Shown here: positions 24,998 through 33,432 of the stretch, in pieces
How the letters are laid out: every line of letters starts with the position of its first letter
Position numbering within the stretch: position 1 is the first letter of the stretch
Origin: Mycolicibacterium mageritense
Lineage (GTDB): Bacteria; Actinomycetota; Actinomycetes; Mycobacteriales; Mycobacteriaceae
DNA: 64,000 nt
Direction of reading: 5' to 3'
Assembly (NCBI RefSeq): GCF_010727475.1
Contig: NZ_AP022567.1
Coordinates: forward strand, 3,224,001 to 3,288,000
Translations under genes and position numbers: made by a program
Notes under the pieces: generated by a model
The model's input: only the letters and a program-made list of their open reading frames with translations
Told to the model about the DNA's origin: nothing
The model's database searches: none

Positions 24998-26494
24998 TCA
25001 GTCCCACGTGTGGACGGCCTCGTTGCTGTGCATCCGCTGCACATAGAGCCGCAGCATCTCGGCCAGAGCCTGTGGGCGTGCCAGGCCCCGTTCCTGCAGC
25101 GCCTGAACCGTCGCGACCTGCCACGACGCGCCCGTCCGGCCGGTTTTGGCGCGGCCTTCGATGACGCCGAGATACCGGTCGCACACCTCGCCGGCCACGC
25201 CCCAGCGGCGTAGGCCGTCATGGGCCAGCGGCAGCAGTTGCCGCAGCACCAACTCGTCGGGCGTCACCTCGCCCAGGCCGGGCCAGTACAGCCGCGCGTC
25301 CATGCCGTGCTGCGCGGCCTCCTGGAAATTGTGGTGGGCCGCAGCGAAACTCAGCTTGGTCCAGACCGGCCGGTCCTCCTCGGACAGGGTCCGCAGCAGG
25401 CCGTAGTAGAACGCCGCGTTGGCCATCATGTCGACCACGGTGGGCCCGGCGGGCAGCACGCGGTTCTCGACGCGAAGATGTGGCCGACCGTTCACGACGT
25501 CGTAAACCGGGCGGTTCCACCGGTACACGGTGCCGTTGTGCAGCCGTAACTCCGAAAGCCGCGGGGTGCGCCCGGCGGCCAGCTCAGCGGCTGGATCCTC
25601 GTCGGACAGCTCGGGCAGCAGCGACGGGAAGTAGCGGACGTTCTCCTCGAACAGGTCGAAGATCGACGTGATCCAGCGTTCGCCGAACCACACCCGCGGC
25701 CGCACGCCCTGCGTCTTGAGCTCGTCGGGCCGGGTGTCGGTGGCCTGCGCGAACAGCTCGATGCGCGTCTCGGCCCACAGCTGGTGACCGAAGAAATACG
25801 GTGAATTGGCCCCCACCGCCAGCTGCGGGCCCGCCAGCACCTGCGCGGCGTTCCAGTTGCGCGCGAAATCCGCCGGTGAGACCTGCAGATGCAACTGCAT
25901 GCTGGTGCACGCGGATTCGGGTGCGATGGTCGCGGCCTGCAGCGACAGCCGCTCGGGTCCGGAGATGTCGATCGTCATGTCCTCACCGCGGGCGGTGAAG
26001 ATCGAGTCGTTGAGCGCCTGATAGCGGGTCGATTCGCTCATCCAGCTGCCCGCCAGGTGCTCGGGCATGAGCGTCGGGAGGATGCCGACCATCACGATGT
26101 GCGAGCCGTCTTCGTTGGCCTTGACCTCGGCCGCGTTGAGGCTGGCCCGGACCTCGGTTTCCAGGTCCAGCGCGGCCCGGCCGGGCAGTGGGCGGGGCGG
26201 CACGTTGAATTCGATGTTGTAGGCGCCCAATTCGGTCTGATAGGCCGGATCGGCGATCGACGCCAGCACCTCCTGGTTGGTCATCGCAGGCTGGTAATCG
26301 CCGTCGACCAGGTTGCATTCGATCTCCATGCCCGTCAACGGCCGCTCGAACTCGAAGCTGGACTGCGCCAGCATGGTTTCGAACACGTCGAGACAGCGCT
26401 GCACTTTGCGGCGATACTCCTGACGGTGTGCCCGGGTGTACTCGGTGTTGCTGACCTCATCGCCCACACCGCGATGCAACAACGTCGGAGGCAC
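24998..26494 (-). CDS. Glutamate-cysteine ligase family (GCS2-type) protein, Rv3698-like
   Basis: A protein of 498 residues, longer than EgtA and clearly diverged from it. The metal-binding strand is LTGMEIECNLVDG (about 53-65) and the active-site region contains VGANSPYFFGHQLWAETRIELF. It should form a gamma-glutamyl-type amide or similar bond with ATP, but the acceptor is unknown. It starts with GTG at 26494; a second GTG at 26467 is possible, and neither has a good ribosome binding site. It is divergent from the acyltransferase with only 21 bases between, so promoters must overlap. Rv3698-Rv3699 keep the same pairing in M. tuberculosis. Confidence 0.82.
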   Translation of the reverse strand: MPPTLLHRGVGDEVSNTEYTRAHRQEYRRKVQRCLDVFETMLAQSSFEFERPLTGMEIECNLVDGDYQPAMTNQEVLASIADPAYQTELGAYNIEFNVPPRPLPGRAALDLETEVRASLNAAEVKANEDGSHIVMVGILPTLMPEHLAGSWMSESTRYQALNDSIFTARGEDMTIDISGPERLSLQAATIAPESACTSMQLHLQVSPADFARNWNAAQVLAGPQLAVGANSPYFFGHQLWAETRIELFAQATDTRPDELKTQGVRPRVWFGERWITSIFDLFEENVRYFPSLLPELSDEDPAAELAAGRTPRLSELRLHNGTVYRWNRPVYDVVNGRPHLRVENRVLPAGPTVVDMMANAAFYYGLLRTLSEEDRPVWTKLSFAAAHHNFQEAAQHGMDARLYWPGLGEVTPDELVLRQLLPLAHDGLRRWGVAGEVCDRYLGVIEGRAKTGRTGASWQVATVQALQERGLARPQALAEMLRLYVQRMHSNEAVHTWD

Positions 26495-26515
26495 GGTGCG
26501 CAGCAGAATGGCGAA

Positions 26516-27649
26516 ATGACCTCAGCGGCCCAACCGGATCAGGGTGGGCTCGAACAAGTGGCCGGAGTCGACCGCGTCGCCGCGCTGACCGGCGTGCGCG
26601 CAGTGGCCGCGTTGACCGTGATGGGTACCCACGCGGCGTACGGCACCGGGCTGCTGTCACACGGTTACGTCGGCCTGCTCAGTGCGTGCCTGGAGATCGG
26701 CGTCGCGATCTTCTTCGTGCTGTCGGGACTGTTGCTGTTCCGGCCGTGGGTACGGGCTTTCGCCGAAGCGGACGACGCTCCGTCGGTGCGCCGCTACGCG
26801 CGCAGCCGGTTCCGCCGCATCATGCCCGCCTATGTGCTGACCGTGCTGCTGGTGTTCGGGGTGTACGAGTTGCGGCCCGTAGCGCCCAATCCGGGCCACA
26901 CCTGGACCGGTCTGCTGCGCAACCTCACGCTCACGCAGATCTACAGCGACGACTACTTCACGCGGTACCTGCATCAGGGGCTGAGCCAGATGTGGAGCCT
27001 CGCGGTGGAGGTCGCCTTCTACGCGGTGCTGCCCGTGCTGGCGTACGGGTTGCTCGTGGTGTTGTGCCGCAGGCGGTTTCGGCCGGTCGTGCTGCTGGCC
27101 GGGCTGGCGGTGCTGGCTTCGGTCAGCCCCGTGTGGCTCATCGTCATGCACCGCACGGACTGGTTGCCCGTGGGGGCCGGCTCATGGCTGCCGCACTATC
27201 TGGCGTGGTTCGTGGGCGGGATGATGCTCGCGGTGCTGGCGGCGATGGGCGTGCGGTGCTATGCGCTGGCGGTGCTGCCGCTCGCGCTGGCCTGCTATCT
27301 CGTGGTGTCCACGCCGATAGCGGGTGTCACGACCGCGCTGACCCTCGACCTGTCCGCGGACCTGGCCAAGACCATGTTCTACGCCGTGATCGCGACGTTG
27401 GTGGTGGCACCGCTGGCCCTCGGCGACACCGGGTGGTACGCGCGGCTCATGGGCGGCACCCCGATGGTGCGGCTGGGTGAGATCTCCTACGAGGTGTTCC
27501 TGCTGCACGTCGTGGTGATGGACGTGGTGATGGAGCTGGTGCTGGGCTGGCCCGTCTACACCGGTTCGGCGGTCGTGCTTTTCGCGGTCACGTTGGCGTT
27601 CACGGTGCCTGCCGCGTGGCTGCTGCACCGGCTCACGCGGCCCCGCTAA
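26516..27649 (+). CDS. Membrane acyltransferase 3 family protein
   Basis: The protein has 377 residues from ATG 26516 (MTSAAQPDQ). The N-terminus RVAALTGVRAVAALTVMGTHAAY has the catalytic His of the acyltransferase_3 fold. GVAIFFVLSGLLLFRPW and SRFRRIMPAYVLTVLL follow, with about ten membrane helices in all. Such enzymes O-acylate sugars of glycans or glycolipids at the inner membrane. The substrate cannot be told. It is convergent with the next methyltransferase, with stop codons overlapping at 27646-27649. Confidence 0.85.
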   Translation: MTSAAQPDQGGLEQVAGVDRVAALTGVRAVAALTVMGTHAAYGTGLLSHGYVGLLSACLEIGVAIFFVLSGLLLFRPWVRAFAEADDAPSVRRYARSRFRRIMPAYVLTVLLVFGVYELRPVAPNPGHTWTGLLRNLTLTQIYSDDYFTRYLHQGLSQMWSLAVEVAFYAVLPVLAYGLLVVLCRRRFRPVVLLAGLAVLASVSPVWLIVMHRTDWLPVGAGSWLPHYLAWFVGGMMLAVLAAMGVRCYALAVLPLALACYLVVSTPIAGVTTALTLDLSADLAKTMFYAVIATLVVAPLALGDTGWYARLMGGTPMVRLGEISYEVFLLHVVVMDVVMELVLGWPVYTGSAVVLFAVTLAFTVPAAWLLHRLTRPR

Positions 27650-28407
27650 CCGCGCCGGGCGATCACGATCTGCGGCGAGTACAGGCCGCTGCGCAGTTCG
27701 AGCGTGATCGCGGGGTCCGCGTGCCGGGCGAGGCTACGCAACGCCGACGGGCTGTAGCAGCGCAGTGAGCTGATGATGCCGTCGTGCACGAACGGCAGGA
27801 ACGGAGCCGCGGGCAGCATGGTCGCGAGCCGCAGCAGGTGCAGCGGGGCAGGCGGCCGCGGCAGGTCGATGATCAACAGCGTGTCGGCCACGCGCGTGCC
27901 CTCCGCGAAAACGCGGGATGCCTGCGCGGGCGGCAGGTGGTGGAACGACAGCGCGAACACCGCGAGGTCGTAACTGCCGTCGGCGGCGTCGATTTCGGTG
28001 GCATCAACGTGGGCGACGCGCGCGCGGCGATGGCTGCCGAGGTCGCCCGCGGCGATCTGGGCCACGGAGTCGGCGTCGACGTCGGATACCGTCACATGCG
28101 CGGACGGATGGTCCTGCAGCAGTTGCCGGGACAGTCCGCCGTGCCCGGCGCCGAGCTCCAGGATCCGCGGATCGGCGACGTCGGCGAGCAGCTCGAGGGC
28201 GATCGCGGCGAACCGTTCGTGGGTTTTGAAGAACCGGCCGGTCCAGTCCAGGGCTTCGATCACCTGCCGTTTGGTCGCGTCGTCGACGTCGTCGCGGTCG
28301 AGGTATTCGGGCCGGTCGGTCTCCAGCAAGCGATCCAGGCACGACGCATCGAACCCGCCTCGGGGCATGCGCGCGATATCTGCGGTGTGGCCGGCCATGT
28401 AAGCCAT
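27646..28407 (-). CDS. Class I SAM methyltransferase
   Basis: The protein has 253 residues from ATG 28407 (MAYMAGH); 28398 is also possible. Motif I is ILELGAGHGGLSRQLLQ, then VTVSDVDADSV, with FALSFHHLPPAQ as motif II. This is the ubiquinone/menaquinone-type small-molecule methyltransferase pattern. The substrate is unknown. It is divergent from glpK with about 50 bases between the starts. Confidence 0.83.
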   Translation of the reverse strand: MAYMAGHTADIARMPRGGFDASCLDRLLETDRPEYLDRDDVDDATKRQVIEALDWTGRFFKTHERFAAIALELLADVADPRILELGAGHGGLSRQLLQDHPSAHVTVSDVDADSVAQIAAGDLGSHRRARVAHVDATEIDAADGSYDLAVFALSFHHLPPAQASRVFAEGTRVADTLLIIDLPRPPAPLHLLRLATMLPAAPFLPFVHDGIISSLRCYSPSALRSLARHADPAITLELRSGLYSPQIVIARRG

Positions 28408-28457
28408 GATGGACGTTTCGGAGGGCAGGAGCGAAAGCGACCCGGGAAAGGACCACT

Positions 28458-29990
28458 GTGGCCGACTTTGTCGCAGCAATCGACCAGGGCACCACCAGCA
28501 CGCGTTGCATGATCTTCGACCATTCGGGTGCCGAGGTGGGCCGCCACCAACTCGAACACGAGCAGATCCTGCCGAGGGCAGGGTGGGTCGAGCACAATCC
28601 CGTGGAGATCTGGGAACGCACGGCCGCGGTGATCATGACCGCGCTCAACAGGACCAACCTGAGCCACGGCGATCTCGCGGCCCTCGGCATCACCAATCAG
28701 CGCGAGACGTCGCTGGTGTGGAACCGGCGTACCGGACGGCCGTACCACAACGCGATCGTCTGGCAGGACACGCGCACCGACCGGATCGCGGCCGCGCTGG
28801 ACCGCGACGAGCGGGGCCAGACCATCCGGCGCAAGGCCGGGCTGCCGCCCGCCACCTACTTCTCTGGCGGCAAGCTGCAGTGGATCCTGGAGAACGTCGA
28901 CGGCGTGCGCGCCGACGCCGAGAAGGGCGACGCGATCTTCGGTACCGCCGACAGCTGGGTGGCCTGGCAGCTGACCGGGGGGACGCGCGGCGGTGTCCAT
29001 GTCACCGACGTCACCAACGCCAGCCGCACCATGCTGATGAACCTGGAGACCCTCGACTGGGACGATGAGTTGTTGTCGTTTTTCGGGATTCCGCGTCAGA
29101 TGCTGCCCGAGATCAAGCCGTCGTCGCACCCCGACGCGTACGGTGCGACCACGAGCACCGGCCCGATGGCCGGTGAGGTGCCGCTGACCGGCATCCTCGG
29201 CGATCAGCAGGCCGCGATGGTCGGGCAGGTGTGTCTGCAGGCTGGGGAGGCCAAGAACACCTACGGCACAGGCAATTTCCTGCTGCTCAACACCGGCGAG
29301 AACATCGTGCGGTCCGACAACGGTCTGCTGACCACGGTGTGTTACCAGTTTGCGGCCAGAGACGGGAGCCCAGCGAAACCGGTTTACGCGCTTGAGGGTT
29401 CGATCGCCGTCACCGGATCGGCCGTGCAGTGGCTGCGCGATCAGCTGGGCATCATCAGCGGCGCGTCGCAGAGCGAGTCGCTGGCCCGCCAGGTCGCCGA
29501 CAACGGCGGGGTGTACTTCGTGCCCGCGTTCTCGGGGCTGTTCGCGCCGTACTGGCGCTCGGACGCACGCGGCGCGATCGTCGGGCTCTCGCGGTTCAAC
29601 ACCAACGCCCATCTGGCGCGCGCGACGCTCGAGGCGATCTGCTACCAGAGCCGCGACGTGGTCGATGCCATGGAGGCCGATTCCGGTGTGCACCTTGAGG
29701 TTTTGAAGGTCGACGGCGGCATCACCGCCAACGCGCTGTGCATGCAGATCCAGGCCGACGTTTTGGGGGTCGACGTGGTCAAGCCCGTGGTCGCGGAGAC
29801 CACCGCGCTCGGCGCGGCATATGCGGCCGGGTTGGCGGTCGGTTTCTGGGACAGCGCCGATGATCTGCGGGCGAACTGGCAGGAAGGCCAGCGGTGGAGC
29901 CCGCAGTGGAGCTCTGAGCAACGCGCCGACGGCTATGCGGGCTGGCGGAAAGCCGTTCAGCGCACGCTGGATTGGGTCGACATCGAGTGA
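28458..29990 (+). CDS. glpK: Glycerol kinase
   Basis: GlpK phosphorylates glycerol with ATP to glycerol 3-phosphate, the entry step of glycerol catabolism. It has 510 residues, the usual family length. The N-terminus FVAAIDQGTTSTRCMIFD and the glycerol/ATP loops WQDTRT, YGTGNFLLLNTG and LKVDGGITANALCMQ are all present. The start is GTG at 28458, with GGGAAAGGA upstream. It is conserved next to the Rv3698-Rv3699 region in M. tuberculosis (Rv3696c). Confidence 0.97.
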   Translation: MADFVAAIDQGTTSTRCMIFDHSGAEVGRHQLEHEQILPRAGWVEHNPVEIWERTAAVIMTALNRTNLSHGDLAALGITNQRETSLVWNRRTGRPYHNAIVWQDTRTDRIAAALDRDERGQTIRRKAGLPPATYFSGGKLQWILENVDGVRADAEKGDAIFGTADSWVAWQLTGGTRGGVHVTDVTNASRTMLMNLETLDWDDELLSFFGIPRQMLPEIKPSSHPDAYGATTSTGPMAGEVPLTGILGDQQAAMVGQVCLQAGEAKNTYGTGNFLLLNTGENIVRSDNGLLTTVCYQFAARDGSPAKPVYALEGSIAVTGSAVQWLRDQLGIISGASQSESLARQVADNGGVYFVPAFSGLFAPYWRSDARGAIVGLSRFNTNAHLARATLEAICYQSRDVVDAMEADSGVHLEVLKVDGGITANALCMQIQADVLGVDVVKPVVAETTALGAAYAAGLAVGFWDSADDLRANWQEGQRWSPQWSSEQRADGYAGWRKAVQRTLDWVDIE

Positions 29991-30000
29991 TGCGTGCCCG

Positions 30001-30681
30001 TCATCGCTGCGACGGGCACTCCGTGCGGATCGCCACGAGCTGGTCCTGGATCTTGGTGCCGAGGATGGCGTGGCGGGCCTTGTCGCCTGACCGTTCGGCA
30101 TCGGCGATCTGTCTTGCCAGGTCGGCGATGGTGCGGGCGGATTCTGCGACAGAGCCCGAGGTCACCTGCTGGGCTTGCTCGCCGATCACCTTGGCCCATT
30201 CGTCGTAGTCGCCGCTCGTCGGGCCCTGGCCCGCAGGAGCCATCGAGGGCACGAGCGCACCCGCGGTGGCAGTGCTGACCTGCATGAGAGATTTCACCTG
30301 CCGGCAGCCGGCGCCGTTGTAGTACGCCCACGTGATCGAGCCGATGAGGACGACGACCGCGGCGACGGCCGCCGTCGTTGCCCGCCACCGCGTGCTGTGG
30401 TCGGCGTCCAGCACCAGCCTGCGCCACAGGACGTGCGCGACGGTCACGGCGGCGAACCCGAACGCGCCGATGATGAGAACCTCGTAGAGCTGTCCGCCCG
30501 AGCTCGCGGTCTGCGTCGCGAACCACGTCGACAGGGCCGCGACCAGCACCAACAGCAACTGCCAGAACCCGCGCCTGCGTTCGTAGGCGTCGACATCGCG
30601 GAACTGGACTCCGATGATGGCACCCGCCGCGGTCAAGACCGCGACGAGTGCCGGTACTGCGACGGTGACGAGGCTGTCCAC
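30001..30681 (-). CDS. Hypothetical membrane protein
   Basis: A protein of 226 residues with four predicted hydrophobic segments at about 7-26, 38-58, 67-87 and 100-121. A soluble C-terminal half of about 100 residues is Ala/Gln/Glu-rich with a coiled-coil look (TIADLARQIADAERSGDKAR). I recognise no family. It is convergent with glpK (ten bases apart) and lies 18 bases after the PadR gene on the same strand, so it may be cotranscribed with that regulator. Confidence 0.65.
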   Translation of the reverse strand: MDSLVTVAVPALVAVLTAAGAIIGVQFRDVDAYERRRGFWQLLLVLVAALSTWFATQTASSGGQLYEVLIIGAFGFAAVTVAHVLWRRLVLDADHSTRWRATTAAVAAVVVLIGSITWAYYNGAGCRQVKSLMQVSTATAGALVPSMAPAGQGPTSGDYDEWAKVIGEQAQQVTSGSVAESARTIADLARQIADAERSGDKARHAILGTKIQDQLVAIRTECPSQR

Positions 30682-30699
30682 GGAGGGCAGCCTACGGGC

Positions 30700-31452
30700 T
30701 CACTCCTCGCCGAGGATTTGGTAGATCTCGCGGCGGGCGTTGTTGACGATGTCGACGATGCGCTGTTGTTGCTCCTCGTTGGCGGTGTACGCCGACTGCG
30801 CGACGGCGCCCATCAACTGGCCGACCGCTCCGCGCAACTTGAGGGCGTTCGGGGCCTCATCTTCCAGGTCTTCGGTGATCTGCGTCCACGGAGGCGTGTC
30901 GACCTTCTCGGCGGCCTCGCGTCCCTCGGCGGTGAGTTCGAACAGCTTCTTGCTGCCCTCGGCCTCGGTGGCCGCGATCAGACCCTCGTCGACCAGCAGC
31001 TGCAGCGTCGGGTAGACCGAGCCGGGGCTGGGGCGCCAGAGGTTCTGGCTGCGTTCGGCGATCTCCTGGATCATCTCGTAGCCGTGCATGGGTCGTTCGG
31101 TCAGCAGCGCCAGGATCGCGGCGCGGACATCACCGCGCCGGCCTCGCCTGCCGCGGCCGGGTCCGCCGCCTCGACGGCCGCGGGGCCCGGGGCCGAAACC
31201 GAACCCGAAGCCGCCACGCGGGTCGAAGCCGAACTCGAAGCCGCCGCGTCCGGGGCCGAAGCCGGGGCTGAACCCGGTCTCGCAGCTGGGGTCGACGCCC
31301 TGTTCGCGGGCCTCGTGGACGTGGGCGCGCATCTGCTCGCGCAACTCGCGGCGGGCCGCGCGGCGCTGGTGGTGCATGGCGCGGCGGGCGGCGTGGTCAC
31401 CCGGGCCGAACCCGAATCCGAAGCCGCCTGGTGGTGTGAATGGGGTGCTCAT
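30700..31452 (-). CDS. PadR-family regulator with Gly/Phe-repeat N-terminal extension
   Basis: The protein has 250 residues from ATG 31452, fixed by GGAGGA upstream. The PadR winged helix lies at about 108-185 (DVRAAILALLTERPMHGYEMIQ) and a C-terminal helix is at about 200-250. The first 108 residues are unusual: the decapeptide GGFGFGFGPG occurs twice (9-18 and 80-89), with an Arg/His-rich helix between and an RGRRGGGPGRGRR stretch before the wing domain. Such an extension is absent from standard PadR proteins of about 110-180 residues. It could bind nucleic acid or self-associate. A 9 bp inverted repeat upstream suggests autoregulation. Confidence 0.88.
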   Translation of the reverse strand: MSTPFTPPGGFGFGFGPGDHAARRAMHHQRRAARRELREQMRAHVHEAREQGVDPSCETGFSPGFGPGRGGFEFGFDPRGGFGFGFGPGPRGRRGGGPGRGRRGRRGDVRAAILALLTERPMHGYEMIQEIAERSQNLWRPSPGSVYPTLQLLVDEGLIAATEAEGSKKLFELTAEGREAAEKVDTPPWTQITEDLEDEAPNALKLRGAVGQLMGAVAQSAYTANEEQQQRIVDIVNNARREIYQILGEE

Positions 31453-31490
31453 ATGGCAAGTCCTCCGGTCTGAGGGAAGCGCCGAGTGCG

Positions 31491-31519
31491 CTTCCGATAC
31501 GTTAACGATATATCGGAAG
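31491..31519. promoter_or_regulatory. Inverted-repeat operator between the two padR genes
   Basis: CTTCCGATA (31491-31499) and TATCGGAAG (31511-31519) are perfect 9-base complements around CGTTAACGATA, which itself contains the palindrome GTTAAC. The site is 38 bases upstream of the first PadR start and is AT-rich like a promoter. It lies just beyond the 3' end of the second padR gene, so it most likely controls the first. Confidence 0.72.
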
Positions 31520-31536
31520 CTATCGCGATGCAACGA

Positions 31537-32049
31537 TTATTTGTCGAGCCGCGCGGCGACGTCTCGGGCCCACTGGGCCTGCATGGCGTTGAAGCGCAGG
31601 CCGTATTCGAGGGCTGCGTGCCCATAGGTGTCCTCGTCGGCGTCCCAGTCGATCGAGGCCTCCAGCTGTTTGAGGCGCTCGACCTCGGATTCTGAATGGT
31701 GGGCCAGGCCGAGGAGGTGGGCGCGCGCCTGGTCTCGCGGAAGTTCGTCCAACAGGAAGATCCGCAGCAGCCCCGCGCTGCGCTCGGGCGGGTCGTCGGC
31801 CGGATTGGTGATCCAGCGCAGCAGTTCGGCGCGGCCCGCCTCCGTGACCCGGTATTCCTTGCGGCCGCGCGGGCCGACGGCCGACGCCTCGATGAGCCCG
31901 GCGCCGGCCAGCTTGTTCAGCTCGCCGTAGAGCTGGCTCTGGGTGGCCGGCCACACGTTCGCCATCGACTTCTCGAAGCGTCTCAGCAGGTCGTACCCGC
32001 TGCCGGGGTGCTGGGCCAACAGGCCGAGTGCCGCCATTCGCAGACTCAT
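31537..32049 (-). CDS. PadR-family regulator with Vir_act_alpha_C domain
   Basis: A protein of 170 residues. The N-terminal wing domain (MSLRMAALGLLAQHPGSGYDLLRRFEKSM) is followed by a C-terminal helical dimerisation domain (about 90-170), the PadR-s2 architecture. It is divergent from the carotenoid oxygenase gene with 57 bases between them, and TGACATGTCA lies in that gap. It probably represses itself and the oxygenase. The two PadR genes here are not alike outside the DNA-binding fold. Confidence 0.87.
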   Translation of the reverse strand: MSLRMAALGLLAQHPGSGYDLLRRFEKSMANVWPATQSQLYGELNKLAGAGLIEASAVGPRGRKEYRVTEAGRAELLRWITNPADDPPERSAGLLRIFLLDELPRDQARAHLLGLAHHSESEVERLKQLEASIDWDADEDTYGHAALEYGLRFNAMQAQWARDVAARLDK

Positions 32050-32072
32050 GCGAGCATCCTAACCTCCAATAT

Positions 32073-32082
32073 TGACATGTCA
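32073..32082. promoter_or_regulatory. Palindrome in the padR/carotenoid oxygenase intergenic region
   Basis: TGACATGTCA is a perfect 10-base palindrome; a half-like ATGTCA recurs at 32090-32095. It lies 24 bases upstream of the padR ATG and 25 bases before the oxygenase ATG. Its central position in the only gap between the divergent genes suggests a PadR operator. Confidence 0.55.
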
Positions 32083-32106
32083 GTTGTGGAATGTCACTGT
32101 TGAGCC

Positions 32107-33417
32107 ATGACTTCAGCCCTGCCGATTGGCGAAACCGAATTCTTCCGGCGCGGCAACTACGCGCCTGTCGCAGACGAACTCACCGAATACGACCTGCCCG
32201 TCGACGGCGCGATCCCGCCCGAACTCGATGGCTGGTACCTGCGCAACGGGCCGAACCCGCGCCAGGCCACCGCGCACTGGTTCACCGGTGACGGCATGAT
32301 CCACGGCGTCCGGATCGAGGGCGGTGCGGCCAAGTGGTACCGCAACCGATGGGTGCGCACCGACAGCTTCATAGAGGACTTCCCGCTCTACAACGCCGAC
32401 GGCACCCGCAACCTGCGCGCCGCGGTCGCCAACACCCACGTGGTCAACCACGCCGGGAAAACCCTCGCGCTCGTGGAATCGTCGCTGCCCTACGAGATCA
32501 CGAACGATCTGGAAACCGTGGGGGCCTACGACTTCGGCGGAAAGCTCGTCGACTCGATGACGGCCCACCCCAAGATCTGCCCGACGACGGGCGAACTGCA
32601 CTTCTTCGGCTACGGCAGCATCTTCGAGCCCTACGTCACCTACCACCGTGCCGACGCCAACGGGGAGCTGACCATCAACCGGCCCGTGGACGTCAAGGCG
32701 CACACCATGATGCACGACTTCGCGATGACGTCGGGGCACGTGATCTTCATGGACCTGCCTGTGGTCTTCGACCTCGACGTCGCGATCAAGGGTGAAGGTG
32801 ACATGCCCTACCGGTGGAGCGACACGTACGGGGCCCGCCTCGGTGTGCTGCGCCGCGACGACCCGTTCGGCACGATCCGTTGGTTCGACATCGAACCGTG
32901 CTACGTGTTCCACGTCGCCAACTCCTTCGATTCTGGCAATTCGATTGTGCTGCAGGCAGTTCGCTATCCCGAGCTGTGGCGTAACGACGGCGGTTTCGAC
33001 GTCGAAGGCGTGCTGTGGGAATGGCGGATCGACCTGACCGCGGGCACCGTCAGCGAACGTCAGCTCGACGACCTCGGCGTGGAGTTCCCGCGCATCGACG
33101 ACCGGTTGGCCGGCCTGGACGCGCGCTACACCGTCGCGGTCGGCGGCAGTTCGTGGCTGCGTTACGACCTGAGCACCGGTGCGGCCGTGCGGCACGATCT
33201 CGGTACCGGCGGGCCGGGGGAGGCCGTGTTCGTGCCGGGTGCCGGTGCCGCCGACGAGAGCAACGGCTGGTACCTCGGATATGTCTACGACCCCGAACGT
33301 GACGGCAGCGACCTGGTGATCCTCGACGCCACTGACTTCGGGGGCAAGCCCGTCGCGAGAATCAAACTGCCGCAGCGTGTTCCCTACGGTTTTCACGGCA
33401 ACTGGATCACCGGGTAA
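32107..33417 (+). CDS. Carotenoid cleavage oxygenase (RPE65/lignostilbene dioxygenase family)
   Basis: It is a non-haem iron enzyme that splits a C=C bond in carotenoids or stilbene-like aromatics with O2. It has 436 residues. The four iron-binding histidines can be placed at His154 (TAHPKI), His203 (MMHDFA), His269 (YVFHVAN) and His430 (YGFHGNW). Typical second-shell motifs NGPNP and YDFGGKL are also present. It is soluble with no signal peptide. Control by the divergent PadR (often a phenolic-acid sensor) would fit a phenylpropanoid or stilbene substrate, but that is inference. Confidence 0.92.
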   Translation: MTSALPIGETEFFRRGNYAPVADELTEYDLPVDGAIPPELDGWYLRNGPNPRQATAHWFTGDGMIHGVRIEGGAAKWYRNRWVRTDSFIEDFPLYNADGTRNLRAAVANTHVVNHAGKTLALVESSLPYEITNDLETVGAYDFGGKLVDSMTAHPKICPTTGELHFFGYGSIFEPYVTYHRADANGELTINRPVDVKAHTMMHDFAMTSGHVIFMDLPVVFDLDVAIKGEGDMPYRWSDTYGARLGVLRRDDPFGTIRWFDIEPCYVFHVANSFDSGNSIVLQAVRYPELWRNDGGFDVEGVLWEWRIDLTAGTVSERQLDDLGVEFPRIDDRLAGLDARYTVAVGGSSWLRYDLSTGAAVRHDLGTGGPGEAVFVPGAGAADESNGWYLGYVYDPERDGSDLVILDATDFGGKPVARIKLPQRVPYGFHGNWITG

Positions 33418-33432
33418 GTAATGTGACCGGCC

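Noticed and set aside
28260..30101. 613-codon open frame antisense to glpK
   Set aside because: No domain is visible, it covers the whole glpK gene, and glpK has full family motifs. It is a typical high-GC antisense shadow.
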